This document shows positions 7,664 to 13,187 of a DNA stretch of 13,187 nucleotides, piece by piece (the stretch's first letter is position 1; every line of letters begins with the position of its first letter). Origin of the DNA: Pseudomonadota bacterium (lineage in GTDB: Bacteria > Pseudomonadota > Alphaproteobacteria > Rhizobiales > Xanthobacteraceae); the NCBI GenBank assembly GCA_023390955.1, contig JAEWBW010000656.1:1-13187 (forward strand), in the 5' to 3' direction. Position numbers and translations under genes: made by a program. The notes beneath the pieces were generated by a model. That model was not told the origin of the DNA. It did no database searches and worked only from the letters and a program-made list of their open reading frames with translations.

Positions 7664-8551
7664 TCAAAGGCCTATTTTCTTGAAGGTCCGGCTGATCCAA
7701 GACCCCTGATTCTCGTTCGGCTCGAGACCGCCGGACTTTACAAGATTGTAGGCGTCTTTGTACCAGCGGCTGTCAGGAAAATTGTGGCCAAGCACGGCTG
7801 CCGCGGTCTGGGCCTCTCCGACGATACCGATCGTCATATAGGCCTCGGTGAGGCGGAACAGCGCCTCTTCGACATGGCGCGTGGTCTGGTACTGGGTGAC
7901 GACGGCCTTGTAGCGATTGATCGCGGCCGTGTAGTCGCGCTTCTGCATGTAGTAGCGGCCGACGGTCATTTCCTTGCCCGCGAGCTGGTCGCGGGCGCCC
8001 TCGATCTTGGCCTTGGCGGAGGTCGCATATTCCGAGTTCGGATATTTGCGCACGACCTCTTCGAGCGAGGCGATCGCCTTCTCGGTCCGAGTCTGGTCGC
8101 GGCTGATGTCCGGGATCTGGTCGTAATGCGAGGCGGCGATCAGGTACTGGGCGTAGGACGCGTCCGGGCTGCCGGGGTGCAGCGTGACGTAGCGGGTCGC
8201 CGAGCCGATGCAGCCGTCATAGTCGCCGGCCTGGTAGGAGGCGTAGGCCGACATCAGCAGCGCCTTGCGCGCCCATTCGGAATAGGGGTGCTGGCGGTCG
8301 ACCTCTTCGAACTTCTTGTTGGCCGCCTTGATGTCCTTGCGCTCGTTCATGAGATACAGGCCCTCATTGTAGAGCTTGTCGGCGGGCTCCTCGACGAAGG
8401 TGTCGTCCTTGGCGGTGAACTTGTCCCAGAGGTCGCCGGTGCCGCAGCCGCCAAGCGGCAGCGCGAGCAGGAAGAAGGCGGCGGCCTGAAGCAGCCGACG
8501 GCCCCCGATCGGAGCCGTGAGATATTCGCGCGCCATACGCTGTGCCGACAT
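7664..8551 (-). CDS. bamD: Outer-membrane assembly lipoprotein BamD (ComL)
   Basis: BamD is an essential lipoprotein of the BAM complex, which folds beta-barrel proteins into the outer membrane; it faces the periplasm and binds BamA. From the ATG at 8551 the protein has 295 residues. A lipoprotein signal peptide (basic QRMARE..GGRR, then LLQAAAFFLLALP) ends in the lipobox LGGC, so C36 is the predicted lipidated residue. About five TPR-like helical hairpins follow, with the typical start DKLYNEGLYLMNERKDIKAANKKFEEVDRQHPYSEWA split over the first two repeats. The frame is open to 8680, but the ATG at 8551 has an AGG about 10 bases upstream and gives a normal signal peptide. ATG at 8536 is an alternative. 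The gene is 6 bases from recN and 255 bases from lpxC. Confidence 0.95.
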   Translation of the reverse strand: MSAQRMAREYLTAPIGGRRLLQAAAFFLLALPLGGCGTGDLWDKFTAKDDTFVEEPADKLYNEGLYLMNERKDIKAANKKFEEVDRQHPYSEWARKALLMSAYASYQAGDYDGCIGSATRYVTLHPGSPDASYAQYLIAASHYDQIPDISRDQTRTEKAIASLEEVVRKYPNSEYATSAKAKIEGARDQLAGKEMTVGRYYMQKRDYTAAINRYKAVVTQYQTTRHVEEALFRLTEAYMTIGIVGEAQTAAAVLGHNFPDSRWYKDAYNLVKSGGLEPNENQGSWISRTFKKIGL

Positions 8552-8777
8552 GAGTTGAGACCTGACGCCCTGTAATGCGGTGCCCGCCACGCCATGACCC
8601 GTCATGGCTGCGAAAATTCGCCCTGCTGGATCCCACCGAATCCCGGGCGCCCTGCTCTGCGACCCCGTCGGTGTAACCAAAAAGCCCTCGTTAACAAACC
8701 GGATAGGCAGGTATTTCGCCCGGATTAAGGCGGCAATGAGCCAATGCTAGCGGATGATTGTTACCAAGGGATTCTAC

Positions 8778-8793
8778 GGCCGCCGGAACGGCC
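8778..8793 (-). terminator. Short stem-loop after the lpxC stop
   Basis: GGCCG and CGGCC form a 5-base-pair stem with a 6-base loop, 13 bases past the lpxC stop. No T-run follows on the minus strand, so termination is uncertain. The rest of the bamD-lpxC gap (8552-8806) holds no recognisable gene. An AT-rich segment on the minus strand near 8680-8700 (TTGTTAACGAGGGCTTTTTG) might carry a bamD promoter, but I could not define clear -35/-10 boxes. Confidence 0.2.
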
Positions 8794-8806
8794 CACAACC
8801 AGTCCG

Positions 8807-9769
8807 TCAGGACACGTCCGGCCCGTAGGCGGCGGCGACCCGGCCAGCGACGATGCCGCGGCCGATCTCGGCGACGGGGCGCACGGGACGGCGAGCCGCC
8901 TCGCCCTCGACCACCCGCCAGGCGGTCCGGTCGGCGAGCAGCGCGGTCAGAACGGCGTGGTTGAGCTTGTGGCCGCCACGAACCGAGCGGTAGGCGCCGA
9001 GCAGCGGCAGGCCGGCAAGCGCCAAGTCCCCCACCACGTCCAGAACCTTGTGGCGCACGCATTCGTCGGCGTAGCGCAGGCCTTCGGCATTGAGCAGCCG
9101 TTCCTCATCGAACACCACGGTGTTCTCGAAGGACGCGCCGAGCGCAAAACCCGCCTCCCACAGACGTGCCTGATCGCACATCATGCCGAAGGTGCGGGCC
9201 CGGGAAATCTCGCGGCGGAAACGCTCCGGGCTGAGCTCGATTGCGTAGCTCTGCTTGCCGATCACCGGATGGGCGAAATCAATCTCGATCTCGGCGCGGA
9301 AACCGCCGGCAAAGGGCCGCAGCTCGCCGAAGGAATCGCCGACCGCAACCGAAACCGGCTTCAGGACCTGGATGAACCGGCGCTGCGCCGGCTGGCTGAC
9401 GATGCCGGCCTGGTCGATCGCCGCGACGAACGCCGCAGCGCTGCCGTCCATGATCGGAACTTCCGGACCGTCGATTTCGATGGTGGCGTTATCAACGCCC
9501 ATGCCGCGCAGCGCCGCAAGCACATGCTCGGCGGTCGATACCAGCGCACCGTCACGATCGCCGAGGACAGTCGCGAACTCGGTGGCGATCACCTGATCGG
9601 CGGTCGCCTGAACTTCGCGGTCAGATCCCTCAAGGCCGGTGCGGACAAAAATAAAACCTGCATCGACAGGTGCAGGTCCAAGCGTGAGGGTGACGGGAAG
9701 ACCGGAATGAACGCCGACGCCGGCCACGGTGGCTTGCGCGCGAAGCGTTGTTTGCCGGCTGAATTTCAT
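8807..9769 (-). CDS. lpxC: UDP-3-O-acyl-N-acetylglucosamine deacetylase LpxC
   Basis: LpxC is a cytosolic zinc hydrolase that catalyses the committed step of lipid A synthesis, deacetylating UDP-3-O-acyl-GlcNAc. From the ATG at 9769 it has 320 residues, close to the usual 305. Zinc ligands are H82 (in STAEHVLAAL), H240 and D244 (in VRHKVLDVVGD). The general base is E81 and the catalytic histidine H267 (in GGHKLNH). The start MKFSRQTTL matches the family; GTG codons at 9793 and 9784 are in frame but give an atypical leader. A GGGG at about 12 bases is the only ribosome binding candidate. A perfect terminator separates it from ftsZ, so it should have its own promoter. A long stem-loop lies at 9795-9854, just upstream of its start. 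Confidence 0.97.
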   Translation of the reverse strand: MKFSRQTTLRAQATVAGVGVHSGLPVTLTLGPAPVDAGFIFVRTGLEGSDREVQATADQVIATEFATVLGDRDGALVSTAEHVLAALRGMGVDNATIEIDGPEVPIMDGSAAAFVAAIDQAGIVSQPAQRRFIQVLKPVSVAVGDSFGELRPFAGGFRAEIEIDFAHPVIGKQSYAIELSPERFRREISRARTFGMMCDQARLWEAGFALGASFENTVVFDEERLLNAEGLRYADECVRHKVLDVVGDLALAGLPLLGAYRSVRGGHKLNHAVLTALLADRTAWRVVEGEAARRPVRPVAEIGRGIVAGRVAAAYGPDVS

Positions 9770-9794
9770 CAGGAACTGCCCCACTAAACCCACA

Positions 9795-9854
9795 GTGACT
9801 TATACAGAAGGTCCCCGCCGAGGCCGGAACCGAATCCCTGTATCCCCAAGTCAC
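9795..9854 (-). promoter_or_regulatory. 60-base stem-loop in the lpxC upstream region
   Basis: On the minus strand GTGACTT, a GGGG bulge and ATACAG pair perfectly with CTGTATAAGTCAC, giving 13 base pairs interrupted only by the bulge. Inside, GGTTCC pairs with GGGACC (one G-U), around a 10-base GC-rich loop. The structure ends 25 bases before the lpxC ATG. It could be a 5' UTR regulatory hairpin in RNA or a dyad operator in DNA. A GANTC methylation site (9832-9836) falls in the internal loop. TGTATA/TATAAG in the right arm (9799-9806) could also be a -10 element with CCGGAA (TTCCGG on the minus strand, 9824-9829) as -35 and a 17-base spacer. That reading competes with the RNA reading. Confidence 0.45.
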
Positions 9855-9861
9855 GGGCAAA

Positions 9862-9889
9862 CCATAATCACTGCCCGAAACAGCGCCAA
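9862..9889 (-). promoter_or_regulatory. Candidate sigma-70-like promoter of lpxC
   Basis: On the minus strand TTGGCG (9884-9889) and TTATGG (9862-9867) are spaced by 16 bases. The expected transcript start is near 9855, so the mRNA would begin with the stem-loop at 9795-9854. Both boxes are only partial matches to consensus, and this is inference from position and the need for a promoter after the ftsZ terminator. Confidence 0.25.
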
Positions 9890-10058
9890 CTCACGCTTTT
9901 TTACCAATTGTTACCCCAACTCTGCCGCATTCACGCCCGGTGTGAGCCGTTTTGCGCCATCTTTGGAGCTGGTTCCGGAAACTTTACCTGATCACGGAAT
10001 GCATAATTAATGATTTAAAATCAGTTGGTTGAGATCGCAATCCGGGTTTACCCGGGAC

Positions 10059-10095
10059 AAAGGAAAGGGCCCCGGCGAGGATCTCGCCGGGGCCC
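10059..10095 (-). terminator. Strong intrinsic terminator of ftsZ
   Basis: GGGCCCCGGCGAG and CTCGCCGGGGCCC (10067-10079 and 10083-10095) pair perfectly over 13 bases around a 3-base loop. On the minus strand the stem is followed by TTTCCTTTG and preceded by an A-rich AACGAAAC. It lies 27 bases past the ftsZ stop. It should end the dcw transcript here. Confidence 0.85.
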
Positions 10096-10122
10096 GTTTC
10101 GTTACGTCGCTTGTAACAATCC

Positions 10123-11919
10123 TCAGGTCGCCTGACGCCGCAGGAACGCCGGGATATCAAGATGGTCGTCACCCTGTGGCGCCGGCGCAACAGGCGCGGG
10201 GCGGCCATGGGCGTCCAGACCCTGCGGCGCGGGCCGGCGGGCATACTCGGAGACCGGCTCGTGGGCAGCGATCTGCTGCGCCACGTTGCGCTGCGGCTTG
10301 CGCTCCGGCAGCGGCGGCATCGCGGGTCCCGCGTTGCGGGCGGCGATCGGCGCCTCGGTTTCCTCGTCGCGACGGCCGAGGCCGACATTGGCGAGGCGCT
10401 GCAGCAGCGACAGGCGGGTCTTCTGGGTCGGCTCGTCCTCGGTCTCGCGGCCCTGGCGAATCTCGGCCTGGGCCGGCATCGGGAGCTCGTCGAGACGCGG
10501 CATCCGCGGCGCACGCATCGGGCCACGCTCGGCCTGCGGCGGGATGAAGGTCTCGGGCGTCATCGGCTCGTTCATCTGCAACGGCGCCTGCTCGGGCTCC
10601 GGGAACAGGGTGGGCTTCTGCGCGATCGGACGCACGGTGACGTCGCCATAGGTCTGCATCGGCGCGGGGGCCTGCGGCGCTTCGGGGGCGACCGCAGCGG
10701 CAATCGCGGCGAGCGCGGCGCGCTCGACGTTCGGACGCGGCGCCATGGGGGCGGCGACCGGAGCGGGAGCCGCCGCCGGGATCTGCGCTTCCAGCTTCTG
10801 GGCGCGCTCGGCGAGGCGCTGGTTGTCGGCGCGCAGGCGTGCGGTCAGATCCGCGAGCCGGCTTTCCGGAGCAGCCGCGGGAGCGGCGGGCTGCGGGGCG
10901 GCAACGGCGACGACGGGAGCGGCGGACGCCACCTGGGCGTTGCGGGCGATCACATCCTTCTCGATGCCGGTCGCGACCACGGAGACGCGGATCAGGCCGT
11001 CGAGGGCTTCGTCGAAGGTCGCGCCGACGATGATGTTGGCGTCCTGGTCGACTTCCTCGCGGATGCGGGTGGCGGCTTCGTCGACCTCGAACAGGGTGAG
11101 GTCCTTGCCGCCGGTGATCGAGATCAGGAGGCCCTTGGCACCCTTCATCGAGCTGTCGTCGATCAGCGGGTTGGCGATCGCGGCTTCCGCAGCGGTGAGC
11201 GCGCGCTTGTCGCCGGAGGCTTCGCCGGTGCCCATCATCGCCTTGCCCATCTCGCGCATGACGGCGCGGACGTCGGCGAAGTCGAGGTTGATCAGGCCTT
11301 CCTTGACCATCAGGTCGGTGATGCAGGCGACGCCCGAGTAGAGCACCTGGTCGGCCATCGCGAAGGCGTCGGCGAAGGTGGGCTTCTCGTTGGCAACCCG
11401 GAACAGGTTCTGGTTCGGGATGATCAGCAGGGTGTCGACGACCTTGTGCAGCTCGTTGATACCCGCTTCAGCGGTGCGCATGCGGCGACCGCCTTCGAAG
11501 TGGAACGGCTTGGTCACGACGCCGACGGTGAGGATGCCCATGTCGCGCGCGGTCTTGGCGATCACGGGAGCCGCACCGGTGCCGGTGCCGCCGCCCATGC
11601 CGGCGGTGACGAACACCATGTTGGCGCCGGAGAGATGGTCGCGCAGCTCGTCGATCACTTCTTCAGCGGCGGCAGCGCCGACGTTCGGCTGCGAACCCGC
11701 GCCGAGGCCTTGCGTGACGGCCGTGCCCATCTGCACGATGCGCTGCGCCTTCGACATCGTCAGCGCCTGCGCATCGGTGTTGGCGACCACGAAGTCGACA
11801 CCCTGGAGGCCCGCCGTGATCATGTTGTTGACGGCGTTGCCGCCGGCGCCGCCGACGCCAAACACCGTGATCCGCGGCTTCAATTCGTGAATGTCAGGAA
11901 CGTTGATGCTGATGGTCAT
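10123..11919 (-). CDS. ftsZ: Cell division protein FtsZ with long C-terminal linker
   Basis: FtsZ is the tubulin-like GTPase that polymerises into the division ring. The GTPase core (about 13-320) has GVGGAGGNAV (21-30), the tubulin signature GGGTGTG (109-115) and the T7-loop NLDFADVR (211-218) with both catalytic aspartates D213 and D216. At 598 residues it is far longer than E. coli FtsZ (383) but normal for rhizobial FtsZ (about 590). The extra length is an Ala/Pro/Gln-rich linker (about 321-585) that contains a leucine-heptad helix (352-380) and the short motif TRLSLLQRLA (501-510). The C-terminal peptide LDIPAFLRRQ (588-597) is the site for FtsA and other tethers. A GAGAGG Shine-Dalgarno lies 5 bases before the ATG. 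It follows ftsA after 86 bases. Confidence 0.98.
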   Translation of the reverse strand: MTISINVPDIHELKPRITVFGVGGAGGNAVNNMITAGLQGVDFVVANTDAQALTMSKAQRIVQMGTAVTQGLGAGSQPNVGAAAAEEVIDELRDHLSGANMVFVTAGMGGGTGTGAAPVIAKTARDMGILTVGVVTKPFHFEGGRRMRTAEAGINELHKVVDTLLIIPNQNLFRVANEKPTFADAFAMADQVLYSGVACITDLMVKEGLINLDFADVRAVMREMGKAMMGTGEASGDKRALTAAEAAIANPLIDDSSMKGAKGLLISITGGKDLTLFEVDEAATRIREEVDQDANIIVGATFDEALDGLIRVSVVATGIEKDVIARNAQVASAAPVVAVAAPQPAAPAAAPESRLADLTARLRADNQRLAERAQKLEAQIPAAAPAPVAAPMAPRPNVERAALAAIAAAVAPEAPQAPAPMQTYGDVTVRPIAQKPTLFPEPEQAPLQMNEPMTPETFIPPQAERGPMRAPRMPRLDELPMPAQAEIRQGRETEDEPTQKTRLSLLQRLANVGLGRRDEETEAPIAARNAGPAMPPLPERKPQRNVAQQIAAHEPVSEYARRPAPQGLDAHGRPAPVAPAPQGDDHLDIPAFLRRQAT

Positions 11920-11924
11920 GGTTG

Positions 11925-11930
11925 CCTCTC
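11925..11930 (-). promoter_or_regulatory. ftsZ ribosome binding site
   Basis: GAGAGG on the minus strand, 5 bases before the ATG at 11919, fits strong translation initiation and fixes the ftsZ start. A 10-base palindrome CACGCGCGTG (11935-11944) lies directly upstream. Confidence 0.75.
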
Positions 11931-11950
11931 GTCACACGCGCGTGGGTTCG

Positions 11951-11970
11951 CCCCGGCCGGCGGCCGCGGG
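11951..11970 (-). other. GC-rich stem-loop in the ftsA-ftsZ gap
   Basis: CCC-CGGCC (11951-11958) pairs with GGCCG and GGG (11962-11966, 11968-11970) with a GGC loop and a single bulged base. No T-run follows on the minus strand, so it is unlikely to terminate transcription. It could protect or mark a processed 5' end of the ftsZ mRNA, which is made in excess over ftsA in bacteria. That role is inference. Confidence 0.35.
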
Positions 11971-12005
11971 AGTTGGTGAAAATCGAAGGTTGCGGAAATG
12001 AGTCA

Positions 12006-13187
12006 TCAAAAGCCCTCGCGAAGCCATCGTCCGACCTTTCCGAAATAGCCGCCCGTCCCGGTCTTGACCTGCCGCGTATGCCGCGGTTCGACATGTTCGA
12101 GGTGAACATATTGCGGGTAGACCAGGAGCCCCGCGGGCACCGCGAAGGCGGCGTTCTTGGCCTCGTTGGGCAGACGGCCGAAGCCGAGCGGACGTCCGAT
12201 CCGCACCGGGCGACCGAGAATTTGCGTGCCGAGCTCGACGAGCCCGGTGAGCTGCGAGGCGCCGCCCGACAGCACGACGCGGCCGTTCGGCTCGGAGGCG
12301 AACGGCGAGTCCTTCAGCCGGTCGCGGATCATCTCGAAGATTTCCTCGGCGCGGTGCTTGACGATGTTGGCGATGGTCGCGCGTGAGACGATCTGCGGCA
12401 GATCCTGCTCGTCGCCGGCCGTCGGCACCGACATCAGCTCGCGGGAGTCCGAACCGCCGGTCAGCACAGTGCCGTACAGCGTCTTGATCCGCTCGGCGTC
12501 CGCGATCGTCGCGGACAGGCCGCGGGCGAGATCCATCGTGATGTGCTGGCCACCCACGGCGAAGCCCGCCGCATGCACGAAGCGGCCGCCGGAATAGACC
12601 GCGAGCGTGGTGGTGCCGGCGCCCATCTCGACCACGGCGGCGCCGAGATCGGCCTCGTCGTCGGTCAGCACGGACAGGCCGGCCACATAGGGGCTCGCCG
12701 CCATCGCTTCGACGTTGAGATGGCAGCGTTCCACCGCCAGCATCAAATTGCGCGCCACGGTGGCATCGCAGGTGACGACGTTCATGTCGACGCCGAACTG
12801 GCGCGCGACCATGCCGCGGGGATCGCGGATGCCCTTGACGCCATCGAGCGTGTAACCGACCGGGAGCGCATGCAGCACGGTACGGCCCTCGCCGGTGGCG
12901 TGGCGCATACCCGTGGAGGTGACACGGCTGACGTCGGCCGGCGTGACGGCGCCGCCGCGGATGTCGGCGGCGGCCTCGACCATGTGGCCCGCGAGACGGC
13001 CGCCGGAGACCGACAGCAGCACGGACTCGACGCGGACCTTGGCCATTTTCTCCGCAAGCCCGACGGCCTGGCGCACCGCCTGCTCGCATTCGCCGAGATC
13101 GATCACCGCGCCGGCCTTCATGCCGCGCGACTGGATCTGGCTGTAGCCGATCAATTCCACCGCATGGGTGCGGCCGCGCAGCGCCTC
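12006..13187 (-). CDS. ftsA: Cell division protein FtsA, N-terminus beyond the window
   Basis: FtsA is the actin-like ATPase that anchors FtsZ to the inner membrane and recruits later divisome proteins. The last 393 residues are visible; the frame is open at 13187, so about 40-50 N-terminal residues with the first phosphate motif are missing. Visible parts are the 1C subdomain (RGMKAGAVIDL through about residue 175), the phosphate-2 motif VVEMGAGTTT (12606-12635, with Glu at the usual Asp), GGQHITMDLARGL, and the adenosine motif VVLSGGASQL. The C-terminus YFGKVGRWLREGF is the amphipathic membrane-targeting helix. A GTG at 13160 would be too late as a start because upstream codons continue the conserved sequence. 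It is followed by ftsZ after 86 bases. Confidence 0.95.
   Translation of the reverse strand, partial: EALRGRTHAVELIGYSQIQSRGMKAGAVIDLGECEQAVRQAVGLAEKMAKVRVESVLLSVSGGRLAGHMVEAAADIRGGAVTPADVSRVTSTGMRHATGEGRTVLHALPVGYTLDGVKGIRDPRGMVARQFGVDMNVVTCDATVARNLMLAVERCHLNVEAMAASPYVAGLSVLTDDEADLGAAVVEMGAGTTTLAVYSGGRFVHAAGFAVGGQHITMDLARGLSATIADAERIKTLYGTVLTGGSDSRELMSVPTAGDEQDLPQIVSRATIANIVKHRAEEIFEMIRDRLKDSPFASEPNGRVVLSGGASQLTGLVELGTQILGRPVRIGRPLGFGRLPNEAKNAAFAVPAGLLVYPQYVHLEHVEPRHTRQVKTGTGGYFGKVGRWLREGF

Larger units (their letters stand above)
9770..10122. other. 353-base non-coding region between ftsZ and lpxC
   Basis: This is the longest gap in the window. From right to left it holds the ftsZ terminator (10059-10095), a smaller hairpin CCGGG-TTTA-CCCGG (10042-10055), a markedly AT-rich segment (10005-10025), four copies of TTACC on the plus strand (9901, 9911, 9984, 10048), the palindrome TTCCGGAA (9973-9980), the candidate promoter at 9862-9889 and the stem-loop at 9795-9854. 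I see no convincing small gene. Confidence 0.6.

Noticed and set aside
6155..8575. An 806-codon plus-strand open frame antisense to recN and bamD
   Set aside because: High GC leaves complementary frames open; its composition is low-complexity Arg/Gly/Leu/Val, there are no domain motifs, and both minus-strand genes are clear with intact catalytic motifs.
8552..8680. 43-residue N-terminal extension of BamD from 8680
   Set aside because: It would bury the lipoprotein signal peptide about 70 residues inside; the ATG at 8551 gives a normal one.
10005..10025. TTAA-N4-TTAA in the AT-rich segment as a CtrA binding site
   Set aside because: The CtrA consensus needs a 7-base spacer between the TTAA halves; here it is 4.
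10162..11979. A 605-codon plus-strand open frame antisense to ftsZ
   Set aside because: It is the complement shadow of a fully conserved FtsZ and shows no recognisable motif.
227..12004. GANTC (CcrM) sites in promoter regions at 227, 8638, 8770, 9832 and 12000 as a cell-cycle signature
   Set aside because: At this GC content about three GANTC sites per kb are expected by chance and some also occur in coding sequence (for example near 609 and 2286), so the sites alone show no enrichment. Two are mentioned only where they fall in a structured element.

Overview
The window is a high-GC stretch of an alphaproteobacterial chromosome. The protein sequences and gene order look most like Bradyrhizobium or a close relative (Nitrobacteraceae, Hyphomicrobiales). 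This rests on recognising the family sequences and on the order ftsA-ftsZ-lpxC-bamD-recN-ligA; no database search was possible.

Layout. At the left edge is the 5' end of an unrecognised minus-strand gene (1-135). It diverges from a plus-strand M24B aminopeptidase P (309-2135). A plus-strand Bcr/CflA-type MFS efflux transporter follows (2318-3598), with a perfect 15-base palindrome in its upstream region. Everything to the right is on the minus strand and is transcribed right to left: ftsA (enters from beyond 13187, ends 12006), ftsZ (11919-10123), a strong intrinsic terminator (10059-10095), a 350-base non-coding region, lpxC (9769-8807), bamD (8551-7664), recN (7657-5984) and ligA (5893-3737). 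The transporter and ligA converge at 3599-3736.

Function. The right part is the distal end of the division and cell wall (dcw) cluster plus its usual downstream neighbours. FtsZ forms the cytokinetic ring and FtsA tethers it to the membrane. LpxC makes the committed step of lipid A synthesis. BamD is a lipoprotein of the outer-membrane protein assembly machine. RecN (double-strand break repair) and LigA (nick sealing) serve DNA maintenance. The ftsZ terminator implies that lpxC has its own promoter, so division and envelope genes need not share a transcript. bamD and recN are 6 bases apart and probably co-transcribed.

Novelty. The gene content is ordinary housekeeping, and I see no mobile element, CRISPR array, tRNA, rRNA or defence or biosynthetic system. 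The less ordinary signals are non-coding or at sub-gene level: a long stem-loop directly upstream of lpxC, a leucine-heptad helix inside the FtsZ linker, a Glu at the usual Asp of the FtsA phosphate-2 motif, and several perfect palindromes in promoter regions.
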